Shown: positions 1 to 5,501, counted from the stretch's first letter. The stretch is 7,795 nt of DNA from Clostridiales bacterium (GCA_019421975.1 JAHZEE010000002.1:5173-12967); one strand, 5' to 3'. Program-made: numbers and translations. The notes: generated by a model not told the origin, from the letters alone.

Positions 1-429
1 CTGGCAAGGCGGAGGCAGGCCAGACTCTCGGTGGCGACGGTCGACCAGGTGGGGGCCATCGCGCTGTACAACATCCAGGGGGATTATTTTGCAGAGGCGC
101 GGGACGAATACCGCCGCCGCCGGGATACGATCTATGAGGGGCTCAGAAAGATCCCCGGTGTGGTCTGCGCAAAGCCGCAGGGGGCGTTCTATGTGATGGC
201 CAAGCTCCCGGTGGACGATGTGGAGAAGTTCCAGACCTGGCTTCTGACCGAGTTTTCCGACCACAATGAGACCATCATGTTTGCGCCGGGCGACGGCTTT
301 TATTCCACGCCGGGTAAGGGAATGCAGGAGGTCCGCATGGCGTATGTGATCAACCAGCAGGACCTGAAACGGTCGACAGAGCTGTTGGCGCTGGCGCTGC
401 AGCAGTATCCGGGCCGGATTGAGAAATAA
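1..429 (+). CDS. PLP-dependent aminotransferase, class I/II (aspartate aminotransferase-like), C-terminal part
   Basis: The frame is open from the first base of the window, so the gene starts upstream and only the last 142 codons are present; it ends with TAA at 427-429. The fragment matches the C-terminal small domain of fold-type I aminotransferases. It shows the LSVATVDQ segment that normally follows the PLP-lysine region, the PQGAFYVM segment that lines the active site, the APGDGFYSTPG stretch, and EVRMAYV, whose Arg in this family binds the alpha-carboxylate of the amino-acid substrate. The PLP-binding Lys itself lies outside the window. The family transfers amino groups between an amino acid and a 2-oxoacid in the cytoplasm; the closest family pattern is aspartate aminotransferase-like, but the exact substrate cannot be read from this part. 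It is convergent with the CLC gene and separated from it by a hairpin terminator. Confidence 0.9.
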   Translation: MARRRQARLSVATVDQVGAIALYNIQGDYFAEARDEYRRRRDTIYEGLRKIPGVVCAKPQGAFYVMAKLPVDDVEKFQTWLLTEFSDHNETIMFAPGDGFYSTPGKGMQEVRMAYVINQQDLKRSTELLALALQQYPGRIEK

Positions 430-434
430 GTAAG

Positions 435-464
435 CCCGCTGCACAGCTGTGCAGCGGGTTTTTT
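435..464 (+). terminator. Rho-independent terminator after the aminotransferase
   Basis: A perfect GC-rich inverted repeat, cccgctgcac / gtgcagcggg separated by agct (435-458), is followed by six T (459-464). It lies 5 nt after the aminotransferase stop. The hairpin also directly follows the stop of the opposing CLC gene (463-465). On that strand the downstream sequence is only moderately T-rich, so it may work in both directions but is clearly better on the plus strand. Confidence 0.9.
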
Positions 465-1728
465 AATGGGTGTCCTGGTTGATGTATTCTGTGCGGAGCT
501 TGGAGTAGATGATCTTTTGGCCGGCGTAGAGGCTGTAGTAGCCGGAGAGCAGATAGCTGATGGCGCAGACCAGCGCAAACAGGGGCAGCGACGCAGAGCC
601 AAACAGCTCGATGGAGAGCAGTACAGAGGCCAGAGGACAGTTGACCACGCCGCAAAAGACACCCACCAGGCCAAGCGCGGCGCCGAAGCCCGGGTCAAGG
701 CCGAGCAGTCCGCCCAGCGCGCAGCCCAGGGTGCTGCCGATGAAAAAGGTGGGGATGATCTCGCCGCCCTTGAAGCCCGCGCCGATAGTGAGCGCAGTAA
801 AGACGATTTTGAGCAGAAAGGCAGGGCCGGCCGCGTGTCCGGCGAGGGCCTGGCCGATGATGTCCATGCCGGTGCCGTTGTAGTCCCGGCTGCCGACCAG
901 AAGCGTCAGAGCCACCAGAAGCAGCCCGCCCGCCGCCGCCCGCAGGTAGGCGTTGGGGAGAAACCGGTGGTAGAGCCATTCGGCGCGGTGCATGCAGACG
1001 ATGAAAAGAATGCTCACCAGCGCGCAGGCGATGGCCAGCACGATGATGCGCGGCAGCGCAGAGAAGGAAAAGACCGACAGGGCCGGGATCTGGTAGAAGA
1101 TGGCCTCCACCCCGAAGAAGGCGGCGACATACTGGGCGGTGATGGCGGCGGCAAGACACGGCAGCAGCGCCACATAGTAGACCACCCCCACGGAGATGAC
1201 CTCCATACAGAACAGCGCCGCCGTGACGGGCGTGCCGAACAGGGCGGAGAAGAGGGCGCTCATGCCGCACATGGTGATGACATGCAGGTCCTTCTCCCGC
1301 AGATGCAGCAGCCGGCCCAGCCGCGCGCCGACGCTGCCGCCGATCTGCAGCGCCGCACCCTCGCGGCCGGCGGAGCCGCCGCACAGATGGGTGAGGGTGG
1401 CGCCGAGAAAGATCAGCGGCGCCATCTGCAGCGGGACCTCCTCCGACGAGCGGATGGAGCGGATGACCAGATTGGTGCCGGGATCACGCTCAAAGCCCGC
1501 AAGCCGGTAGAAAAAGACGATGGCGACGCCGGCCACGGGCAGAAAATACAGCAGCCACGGGCGCTCCAGCCGCAGGACAGTGGCGCAGTCTATGGCATAG
1601 TGAAACGCCGTGCCGATGCCGCCGCAGAGAATGCCCGTGAGCACGGCGCAGAAGAGCCATTTGACGAATGTGACCGGATACTCCAGACTGTGCTGTGCCT
1701 TGGCGCGCAGCCGCTCTGTGTCGAACAT
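463..1728 (-). CDS. CLC-family anion channel/transporter, resembling the fluoride-exporter (CLC-F) clade
   Basis: A 421-residue, strongly hydrophobic polytopic membrane protein of the CLC fold, without C-terminal CBS domains. The start is ATG at 1728, preceded by GGGAGG with a 7-nt gap; the frame stays open upstream, but that sequence overlaps the SDR gene. Landmarks: GREGA at 121-125, equivalent to the family GKEGP loop, with the gating Glu at E123; GEIIP at 322-326, equivalent to GxFxP; and a C-terminal SGYYSLY segment near 395-401. The usual GSGIP loop is replaced by PGTNLV at 83-88, and the second proton-pathway Glu of exchangers (E203 in the E. coli protein) appears as V177 in CMEV. GTN/GNN in place of GSGIP and GREG(T/A) fit, as I recall, the bacterial fluoride/H+ antiporter clade; this is inference. 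No fluoride riboswitch was recognised. It is last in an operon, 19 nt after the SDR gene. It could instead carry chloride. Confidence 0.88.
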   Translation of the reverse strand: MFDTERLRAKAQHSLEYPVTFVKWLFCAVLTGILCGGIGTAFHYAIDCATVLRLERPWLLYFLPVAGVAIVFFYRLAGFERDPGTNLVIRSIRSSEEVPLQMAPLIFLGATLTHLCGGSAGREGAALQIGGSVGARLGRLLHLREKDLHVITMCGMSALFSALFGTPVTAALFCMEVISVGVVYYVALLPCLAAAITAQYVAAFFGVEAIFYQIPALSVFSFSALPRIIVLAIACALVSILFIVCMHRAEWLYHRFLPNAYLRAAAGGLLLVALTLLVGSRDYNGTGMDIIGQALAGHAAGPAFLLKIVFTALTIGAGFKGGEIIPTFFIGSTLGCALGGLLGLDPGFGAALGLVGVFCGVVNCPLASVLLSIELFGSASLPLFALVCAISYLLSGYYSLYAGQKIIYSKLRTEYINQDTH

Positions 1729-1747
1729 AGCAGAACCTCCCGGCGGC

Positions 1748-2449
1748 CTACAGCAGAAAGCCGCCGTCCAAATTGAGAACCTGACCGGTGATAAAGCTGG
1801 CGGACTCCGAGGCGAGAAACACCATGGCCTGGGCCACATCCTCCGGGGTGCCCAGGCGGCAGAGCGGCGTCTGCTCCGCCAGATCCTGCAGCGCCTGCGC
1901 ATCCAGATTGGAGAGCATCTGCGTCTGAATGACGCCGGGTGCAATACAGTTGACCCGCACACCGGAGGGCGCCAGCTCCTTGGCCAGAGATTTGCTCAGT
2001 GCAATGACTGCGCCCTTGGTGGCGGAGTAGGCCGCCTCGCAGGAGGCGCCCGCCTGCCCCCACATGGAGGAGACGGTGAGAATGGTCCCCGCCTGCCGGC
2101 GCAGAAAGTGGGGCAGGGCAGCGCGGACACAGTGGTAAATGCCCTTGACATTGACCTCAAACAGCCGGTCCCACTGCGCTTCCGAGATGTCGGAGATCAG
2201 CCCGTAATGGGCAATCCCGGCATTGCAGATCAGATGGTCGACTGTGGGAATCTGTGCAAACGCCGCCTGCACGGCGGCACTGTCTGCCACATCTGCCTGC
2301 AAAGCGACCGCGCCGGTCTCGCGGCAGAGCAGCTCGGCGGCCCGCTGGCTGTGGTGGTAGAGAAAGTAGACCTGATGTCCGGCCGCGGTGAATGCCCGGA
2401 CAGCGGCTGCGCCGATGCCGCGGCTGCCGCCGGTGATAACGGTAATCAT
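1748..2449 (-). CDS. Short-chain dehydrogenase/reductase, FabG/YmfI-like
   Basis: A 233-residue classical SDR that uses NAD(P)H to reduce a carbonyl in the cytoplasm. It has the Rossmann nucleotide motif TGGSRGIG (6-13), NAG at 77-79, and the catalytic tetrad N100, S128, Y141 and K145 (YSATK). The ending with DGG is typical of FabG-like enzymes. I chose ATG 2449, with GGGAG 8 nt upstream; an in-frame GTG at 2467 would add six residues ahead of the first beta strand and place the SD inside the gene. The active-site loop SSMWGQAGASCE closely resembles that of Bacillus YmfI, the reductase acting on 5-aminopentanone-modified elongation factor P, and differs from ordinary fatty-acid FabG. That assignment is from memory of the family. 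A generic 3-oxoacyl-ACP reductase is the alternative. The neighbours give no fatty-acid context. It lies 21 nt after the small membrane protein gene and 19 nt before the CLC gene. Confidence 0.88.
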   Translation of the reverse strand: MITVITGGSRGIGAAAVRAFTAAGHQVYFLYHHSQRAAELLCRETGAVALQADVADSAAVQAAFAQIPTVDHLICNAGIAHYGLISDISEAQWDRLFEVNVKGIYHCVRAALPHFLRRQAGTILTVSSMWGQAGASCEAAYSATKGAVIALSKSLAKELAPSGVRVNCIAPGVIQTQMLSNLDAQALQDLAEQTPLCRLGTPEDVAQAMVFLASESASFITGQVLNLDGGFLL

Positions 2450-2470
2450 ATGCCCATCTCCCTGCACCGG

Positions 2471-2758
2471 TCAGAGATCAAATTTCTTTTTGTTGTAGAC
2501 CAGCAGACCCGCCGGAATGAGGGCCACTAGCAGCAGCTTAATACAAAACGCGGCAGAGTTCTGAACCTCGGTGTCACGGTATATAAGGCCCAGAATGGCC
2601 CAGCCGATCCCCAAAATGGCATAGGGGATCGCCATGCCGCGCTGGAACTGCTTGCACCAGCCTTTCTCCCGAATTTTAGCGGATACAACAAAGGGGAAGC
2701 CGAACCAATTGAGCACGGCCAACAGAACAAAAATGCCCCCCAGTAAGACGATCATCAT
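2471..2758 (-). CDS. Small three-helix membrane protein, function unknown
   Basis: A 95-residue protein that I do not recognise as a named family. It has three hydrophobic segments, about residues 3-22, 43-60 and 70-88, separated by a basic loop (AKIREKGWCKQFQR) and a short polar loop (RDTEVQNS). It ends in a charged NKKKFDL tail. The start is ATG 2758, with GGAGGAG 8 nt upstream; a second ATG directly follows and is spaced less well. It is the first gene of a three-gene minus-strand operon, followed after 21 nt by the SDR gene, with a promoter just upstream. Nothing in the sequence indicates a catalytic role. A structural or accessory membrane protein is the most that can be said. Confidence 0.8.
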   Translation of the reverse strand: MMIVLLGGIFVLLAVLNWFGFPFVVSAKIREKGWCKQFQRGMAIPYAILGIGWAILGLIYRDTEVQNSAAFCIKLLLVALIPAGLLVYNKKKFDL

Positions 2759-2802
2759 TGTGAAATCTCCTCCTCATTTGTGTGCGGGATGTCATTTCCC
2801 TT

Positions 2803-2831
2803 AGAATATCATACCAGCCGGCTTTTCGCAA
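2803..2831 (-). promoter_or_regulatory. Sigma-A-type promoter for the small membrane protein-SDR-CLC operon
   Basis: On the minus strand TTGCGA (2831-2826) lies 17 nt before TATTCT (2808-2803). Overlapping it is an even better -10, TATGAT (2813-2808), with an upstream TG one base away (2816-2815), which makes an extended -10. Either start would give a leader of about 40-50 nt before ATG 2758. The promoter sits just after the terminator of the preceding S1 gene, the expected place for a new transcription unit. Confidence 0.6.
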
Positions 2832-2874
2832 TGGAAAAGCAAGAGGATGCGTTCGCCGGCCCATCTGAGACGAC

Positions 2875-2906
2875 AAAAGGGCCCTTTCCGTATACGGAAA
2901 GGGCCC
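2875..2906 (-). terminator. Terminator after the yabR-like S1 gene (28-bp perfect palindrome)
   Basis: Positions 2879-2906 form a perfect palindrome with arms gggccctttccgta / tacggaaagggccc and no loop bases of its own. It starts 7 nt beyond the S1 stop (2914-2916) and is followed on the minus strand by four T (2878-2875). It would fold into a very stable hairpin and most simply closes the yabP-to-S1 unit. The T-tract is short. Part of the repeat (ccctttccg) is AT-balanced, so cruciform or protein binding cannot be ruled out. Confidence 0.75.
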
Positions 2907-2913
2907 GCGACTT

Positions 2914-3360
2914 TTATCTGCGGCGGTTTCTGCTCTTGTGGTCAGAGTACTGCTTCAGGGAGGAAATCTTGCTGTCAGAGTCCTGCATGAACTGCTTGAG
3001 CTTCTCTTCAAAGCTCTGCGGCTCCTTCGGCGCAAAAGAACGGTTCTCTGATGCGGAGGGACGCGGCCGGTCGCCGCGGGGACGATCGGTATGGGGCCGG
3101 TCGCCGCGGGGTGCACGCGGAGGCGCCTCCTGGGTACGCTTGATGGAGAGGTTGATCTTGCCCGCGGGATCGATGGCAATGATCATGACCTTGACATCCT
3201 GACCCTCGGTCAGATGTTCATGGATATCATTGACATAGGCGTGGGCGATCTCGGAGATATGGACCATTCCGGTCCTACCGTCCGGAAGCAAAATAAATGC
3301 CCCGAATTTTGTAATTGTTTTGACTTTGCCTTCGACGATTGAACCGACTGTAAGCTCCAT
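2914..3360 (-). CDS. yabR: S1-domain RNA-binding protein, YabR/GSP13 type
   Basis: A 148-residue protein with a single S1 OB-fold RNA-binding domain at about 1-77. It begins VGSIVEGKVKTITKFGAF, continues with GMVHISEI, and closes with KINLSIKR, the standard S1 landmarks. A low-complexity hinge follows (80-100) with two RGDRP units, then a charged region (105-135) and a strongly basic KSRNRRR end that could add non-specific RNA contact. The B. subtilis homologues YabR and general stress protein 13 are similar in size. YabR also lies directly after divIC there, which supports the name. ATG 3360 is the only reasonable start, because the S1 fold begins at once. Its nearest SD (AGGA at 3374-3377) is 13 nt away, a longer gap than usual, so initiation may be weak. 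The gene follows divIC by 43 nt. The likely role is ribosome- or RNA-associated; the exact function is unproven. Confidence 0.88.
   Translation of the reverse strand: MELTVGSIVEGKVKTITKFGAFILLPDGRTGMVHISEIAHAYVNDIHEHLTEGQDVKVMIIAIDPAGKINLSIKRTQEAPPRAPRGDRPHTDRPRGDRPRPSASENRSFAPKEPQSFEEKLKQFMQDSDSKISSLKQYSDHKSRNRRR
3065..3111. repeat. Two 17-bp direct repeats inside the S1-protein hinge
   Basis: The plus-strand sequence ggccggtcgccgcgggg occurs at 3065-3081 and again at 3095-3111, a 30-bp period. The repeats are in frame and encode the two PRGDRP units of the S1 protein hinge on the minus strand. This is most likely a local duplication within a low-complexity linker. Confidence 0.8.
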
Positions 3361-3403
3361 ACTGTGTTGGATATCCTTCCTTTATATTCTGTCCGAACGA
3401 GGG

Positions 3404-3682
3404 TTAGTTGCCGACATCGTAGAACACCATCTCGCCCTCGTTGACAAGACCCAGCTTGTTACGGGCGATCTCGGTGATGCCTTCTTCGGTGTCGACATTG
3501 GCGATCTCGTCCTCCAACCGCTGATTCTCCAGCTCGGTTGCGCCGATGGCCAGAGTCAGATCCGCGGCTTCCGCCTTCTTCTCCGAAATCTGAGACTGCA
3601 GAGAGACCAGGGTAACGGTAGAGTACACCGCCACAATCAGAATGATGAATTTGAGTATCAGAGATGACTTGCGAAACCGCAT
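3404..3682 (-). CDS. divIC: Septum formation protein DivIC/FtsB family
   Basis: A 92-residue bitopic membrane protein of the cell-division complex, which bridges FtsL-type and DivIB/FtsQ proteins at the septum. It has a short basic N-terminus (MRFRKSS), one transmembrane helix at about 8-27 and a coiled-coil stretch at about 28-62 (LQSQISEKKAE, ELENQRLEDEI). The family-typical C-terminal segment EIARNKLGLVNEGEMVFYD covers 71-89. The start is ATG 3682 with AGGAGG 8 nt upstream. The position between yabQ and the S1 gene is the same as in B. subtilis. The open frame of yabQ runs into this gene by 224 nt in a different frame. DivIC is needed in growing cells while yabP and yabQ are sporulation genes, so a promoter of its own is expected; a candidate lies at 3776-3804. 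Confidence 0.9.
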   Translation of the reverse strand: MRFRKSSLILKFIILIVAVYSTVTLVSLQSQISEKKAEAADLTLAIGATELENQRLEDEIANVDTEEGITEIARNKLGLVNEGEMVFYDVGN

Positions 3683-4148
3683 TCCGAGTTCCTCCTGTTT
3701 GTCCTTTGCTTCGTCTCAAAAGTGGATACACTACAGAGCTTATATTACTCCTTTTTTCGACGAAAAGAAAGAGCTTTTTTAAAAATTTTTTCATGAATTT
3801 ACAAGTTTTTACCAATGGCGCCAAAAGCAGCCCCAGCGTCCGGCCAAGCAGGGTCAGGAGTTTGTCCAAAATGGACAGGAAGGGCCGGCTTGCGGTGAGA
3901 AACCACAGGAGAATACCCAGGGCCATACCGCCCAGCATAAAGAGCCGCACCACCCCCTGGCCGGGGTAGAGCGCCAGCAGCAGCACCAGCAGCAGCGCCA
4001 CCAGACAGAACAGCAGATCCAGCGGGACGGCCAGGCGGCGGTTTCTCCGGCGCAGGGCCCGCAGCAGATCGTAGATCAGCCCAAGCCCAAGGCCCGCCGC
4101 GCCGGAGATGGCGAATTGCAGCGCCTGCAGCGCAATGGGCAGTTCCAT
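3459..4148 (-). CDS. yabQ: Spore cortex/coat assembly membrane protein YabQ, with an aberrant 3' end
   Basis: The frame codes for 229 residues, of which the first ~132 look like YabQ. There is an amphipathic start (MELPIALQALQF), the family-typical GLGLGLIYDLLRALRR block near 20-34, two hydrophobic helices at about 41-61 and 67-87, and a Lys-rich stretch KKFLKKLF at 120-127. YabQ acts in the forespore or mother-cell membrane during cortex formation (known in B. subtilis). ATG 4148 overlaps the yabP stop by one base (TGATG), so translation is probably coupled. Beyond residue ~155 the sequence is the divIC gene read in another frame and has a shadow-like composition rich in Arg, Gly, Ser and His. 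In the -1 frame a TAA at 3747-3745 would end the protein at about 134 residues, 62 nt before divIC. The natural end is therefore either at 3745, after an indel or -1 frameshift, or at 3459 as the sequence reads. Confidence 0.82.
   Translation of the reverse strand: MELPIALQALQFAISGAAGLGLGLIYDLLRALRRRNRRLAVPLDLLFCLVALLLVLLLALYPGQGVVRLFMLGGMALGILLWFLTASRPFLSILDKLLTLLGRTLGLLLAPLVKTCKFMKKFLKKLFLFVEKRSNISSVVYPLLRRSKGQTGGTRNAVSQVISDTQIHHSDCGGVLYRYPGLSAVSDFGEEGGSRGSDSGHRRNRAGESAVGGRDRQCRHRRRHHRDRP
3774..3780 (-). other. In-phase A_AAA_AAG slippery heptamer in yabQ
   Basis: In the yabQ reading frame, codons 123-125 read TTA AAA AAG, giving the X_XXY_YYZ heptamer A AAA AAG in the correct phase, the same heptamer used for -1 frameshifting in E. 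coli dnaX. A -1 shift here gives a short basic tail (KALSFRRKKE) and stops at TAA 3747-3745. A second A6 run at 3752-3757 would lead to the same stop. Function is not shown; A-rich lysine codons are also expected by chance in this protein segment. Confidence 0.4.
3776..3804 (-). promoter_or_regulatory. Possible vegetative promoter for divIC inside yabQ
   Basis: Within an AT-rich island (about 3740-3810) in otherwise GC-rich DNA, TTGTAA (3804-3799) lies 17 nt before TAAAAA (3781-3776) on the minus strand. Each hexamer matches the sigma-A consensus at four of six positions. A second, weaker pair is TTTCTT with TAATAT ending near 3742. The prediction rests mostly on need: divIC should be expressed in growth, independent of a sporulation promoter. 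Confidence 0.35.
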
Positions 4149-4426
4149 CAGCGGAACAGGCGGGAGAGCAGGCCGCCGGACTCCCGTCCGTCGTCCTCAT
4201 AGGCCAGCGCATCCACCACGCCGTCAATGGAGATCTGGCCGCCCTCCAGAGAGAGCATCTGCATGTGCAGGTCCCGTCCACGCACGATCAGCGTGCCGCG
4301 GACGGTGTGCAGCACCACTGTTTCCTCATCAAAGCTCTCCACATCGGAGACGCCGCTGATACGCAGTTGTCCGCGGTCGTCCAGAGACAGCCGGTGGACC
4401 CCCTGCTCAGCCGTTTCATATCCCAT
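4148..4426 (-). CDS. yabP: Sporulation protein YabP
   Basis: A 92-residue soluble protein of the YabP family, needed for normal spore coat/cortex formation and known in B. subtilis to be made in the mother cell under sigmaE. The family signature is clear: HRLSLDDRGQLRISGV (11-26), DVESFDEETVVLHT (28-41), GTLIVRGRDLHMQMLSLEGG (44-63) and ISIDGVVDALAY (65-76), a beta-rich repeat pattern. There is no signal peptide or membrane segment. ATG 4426 has AGGGGG 7 nt upstream. Its TGA overlaps the yabQ ATG by one base. In many Firmicutes an S4-domain gene (hslR/rqcP) lies just upstream; here dut is upstream, across a terminator. Confidence 0.93.
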   Translation of the reverse strand: MGYETAEQGVHRLSLDDRGQLRISGVSDVESFDEETVVLHTVRGTLIVRGRDLHMQMLSLEGGQISIDGVVDALAYEDDGRESGGLLSRLFR

Positions 4427-4448
4427 ATTGCAGCCCCCTTTTCTGTAT

Positions 4449-4478
4449 TTGGTATGGAAATCCTTTCTATTTATATTC
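4449..4478 (-). promoter_or_regulatory. SigmaE-like sporulation promoter for yabPQ
   Basis: On the minus strand GAATATA (4478-4472) and CATACCAA (4456-4449) are 15 nt apart. They match the sigmaE elements KMATATT (six of seven) and CATACAHT (six of eight), as known from B. subtilis. The inferred start near 4442 gives a leader of about 16 nt that still contains the yabP Shine-Dalgarno sequence. The known sigmaE control of yabP supports the reading; spacing is at the upper end of the usual range. Confidence 0.6.
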
Positions 4479-4498
4479 GGACAGGCTGAGAATATGCC

Positions 4499-4536
4499 AA
4501 AAAAGAAATGGGATGGGGCAGATGCCTCATCCCATT
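4499..4536 (-). terminator. Rho-independent terminator after dut
   Basis: The stem arms are 4507-4520 and 4523-4536, with 13 of 14 positions paired and a 2-nt gap between the arms. On the minus strand the stem is followed by TC and six T (4504-4499). It lies 15 nt beyond the dut stop and separates the nucleotide genes from the sporulation block. Confidence 0.88.
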
Positions 4537-4551
4537 GAGAGAATATGCTGT

Positions 4552-4992
4552 TTACCGGCCAGTAGAACCAAAACCGCCTGCACCGCGCACCGTGTCGGAG
4601 AGCGTCTGCGCCTGCACAAATTCACAGGTGAGAAAGGGGGTGATGATCATCTGGGCAATGCGCTCGCCGTGCTCGACGGTCTGCGGCTCTGCGCCCTGGT
4701 TGTACAGCGCCACCAGAATCTCGCCGCGGTAGTCGGCGTCGATCACGCCGACCTTGTTGGCCGGCGCAAGGCCGCGCTTGACCGCAATTCCGCTGCGGGC
4801 ATAGATGAGGCCGGCGTATCCGGCCGGGATCTCCATGGCCAGGCCCGTGGGCACCAGAACCGTCTGTCCCGGCGCAATGACACATGGCTCGGACAGGCAG
4901 GCGCACAGGTCAGCGCCGGCGGCATAGGCAGAGCCGTAGCTGGGGAGGATGGCCTGCGGGTTGAGTTTTTTGACGGGGACAGTCTGCTGCAT
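4552..4992 (-). CDS. dut: dUTP diphosphatase (deoxyuridine 5'-triphosphate nucleotidohydrolase)
   Basis: A 146-residue enzyme that hydrolyses dUTP to dUMP and pyrophosphate, keeping uracil out of DNA and supplying dUMP for thymidylate synthesis; the family works as a Mg-dependent homotrimer in the cytoplasm. All five trimeric dUTPase motifs are present in order: AGADLCA (25-31), ARSGIA (65-70), GVIDADYRGE (82-91) with the catalytic Asp region, GERIAQ (109-114) and the C-terminal RGAGGFGSTG (136-145), which closes over the substrate. ATG 4992 has AAGGAG 10 nt upstream; the open frame continues to 5049, but that part overlaps nrdG and lies outside the family's usual length. The start is one base after the nrdG stop, so translation is probably coupled. 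The pairing with nrdG fits a common role in dNTP supply. Confidence 0.97.
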   Translation of the reverse strand: MQQTVPVKKLNPQAILPSYGSAYAAGADLCACLSEPCVIAPGQTVLVPTGLAMEIPAGYAGLIYARSGIAVKRGLAPANKVGVIDADYRGEILVALYNQGAEPQTVEHGERIAQMIITPFLTCEFVQAQTLSDTVRGAGGFGSTGR

Positions 4993-4993
4993 C

Positions 4994-5497
4994 TCAGGGA
5001 TTCTCCTTCCAAAGTACAGGTTCTCCGCGCTCCAAAGACGCGGGCACATCTAAAATCCGCTGGTTGGCCGAGCCGCGGAAGGCGAGCCGCAGATCCTTCT
5101 GCTGCTCGACAAAGGGACCGTCCACCAAAACGGTGATCTGGCCGAGCAGCTCCGGGGCCAGCGTCTGAAGCTGCTCGAAGGTATAGCCGGAATAGGCCCA
5201 GATGTTTTTCAGGGGATATGCGGCGCGCACCTGCCGCACCAGATCCAGGACAGCCGGCTGGTTCTCCGGCTCAAAGGGCTCGCCGCCGAGCAGGGAGAGC
5301 CCCTGGATGTAGTCCGGCTTCAGCGCTTCGAGGATCTCATCTACATGCTGCTGTGTGAAGGCAGCGCCGTAGGTAAAGCTCCAGGCCTCGGCATTGAAAC
5401 ACCCCCTGCAGTGGTGGGTGCAGCCGGAGACAAAGAGGCTGACCCGGATGCCGGGACCATTTGCCACATCGTGGTGTTTGATACTTGCATAGTTCAT
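4994..5497 (-). CDS. nrdG: Anaerobic ribonucleoside-triphosphate reductase activating protein (radical SAM)
   Basis: A 167-residue radical-SAM activase that uses a [4Fe-4S] cluster and S-adenosylmethionine to put the glycyl radical on NrdD. The cluster motif CTHHCRGC is at 26-33 (C26, C30, C33; CX3CX2C as usual). It follows NGPGIRVSLFVSG, typical of NrdG. LSLLGGEPF supplies the GGE motif for SAM binding. The later WAYSGYTFE and VDGPF segments are also family-like. ATG 5497 has AAGGAG 10 nt upstream; the frame is open to 5599, but that part would overlap the upstream gene and does not belong to the family. The partner nrdD ends at 7702, about 2.2 kb upstream, with the LTA-synthase-like gene in between. 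The Shine-Dalgarno sequence lies within a predicted hairpin (5502-5537). Confidence 0.95.
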   Translation of the reverse strand: MNYASIKHHDVANGPGIRVSLFVSGCTHHCRGCFNAEAWSFTYGAAFTQQHVDEILEALKPDYIQGLSLLGGEPFEPENQPAVLDLVRQVRAAYPLKNIWAYSGYTFEQLQTLAPELLGQITVLVDGPFVEQQKDLRLAFRGSANQRILDVPASLERGEPVLWKENP

Positions 5498-5501
5498 GCC
5501 C

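Noticed and set aside
466..1776. A 436-codon plus-strand open frame opposite the CLC gene
   Set aside because: It lies antisense to a clearly conserved CLC protein, has a low-complexity Gly/Ala/Arg/Asp/Gln-rich composition, and has no recognisable domain. GC-rich codon use creates such shadows.
463..1962. Longer 499-residue CLC start at 1962
   Set aside because: The first 78 residues are Arg/Cys/Trp-rich shadow of the SDR gene. ATG 1728 has a strong GGGAGG site and begins a typical CLC N-terminus.
2759..2913. Possible fluoride riboswitch before the operon that ends in the CLC gene
   Set aside because: The minus strand has gatgggccggcg, which recalls the start of the motif, but the second conserved half (GGCTGATGGC-like followed by CTAC) and the pseudoknot partner are missing. 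The stretch is explained by a terminator and a promoter.
3065..3111. CRISPR-like or mobile repeat in the S1 gene
   Set aside because: Only two copies, in frame within a low-complexity protein linker; no spacer array or terminal inverted repeats.
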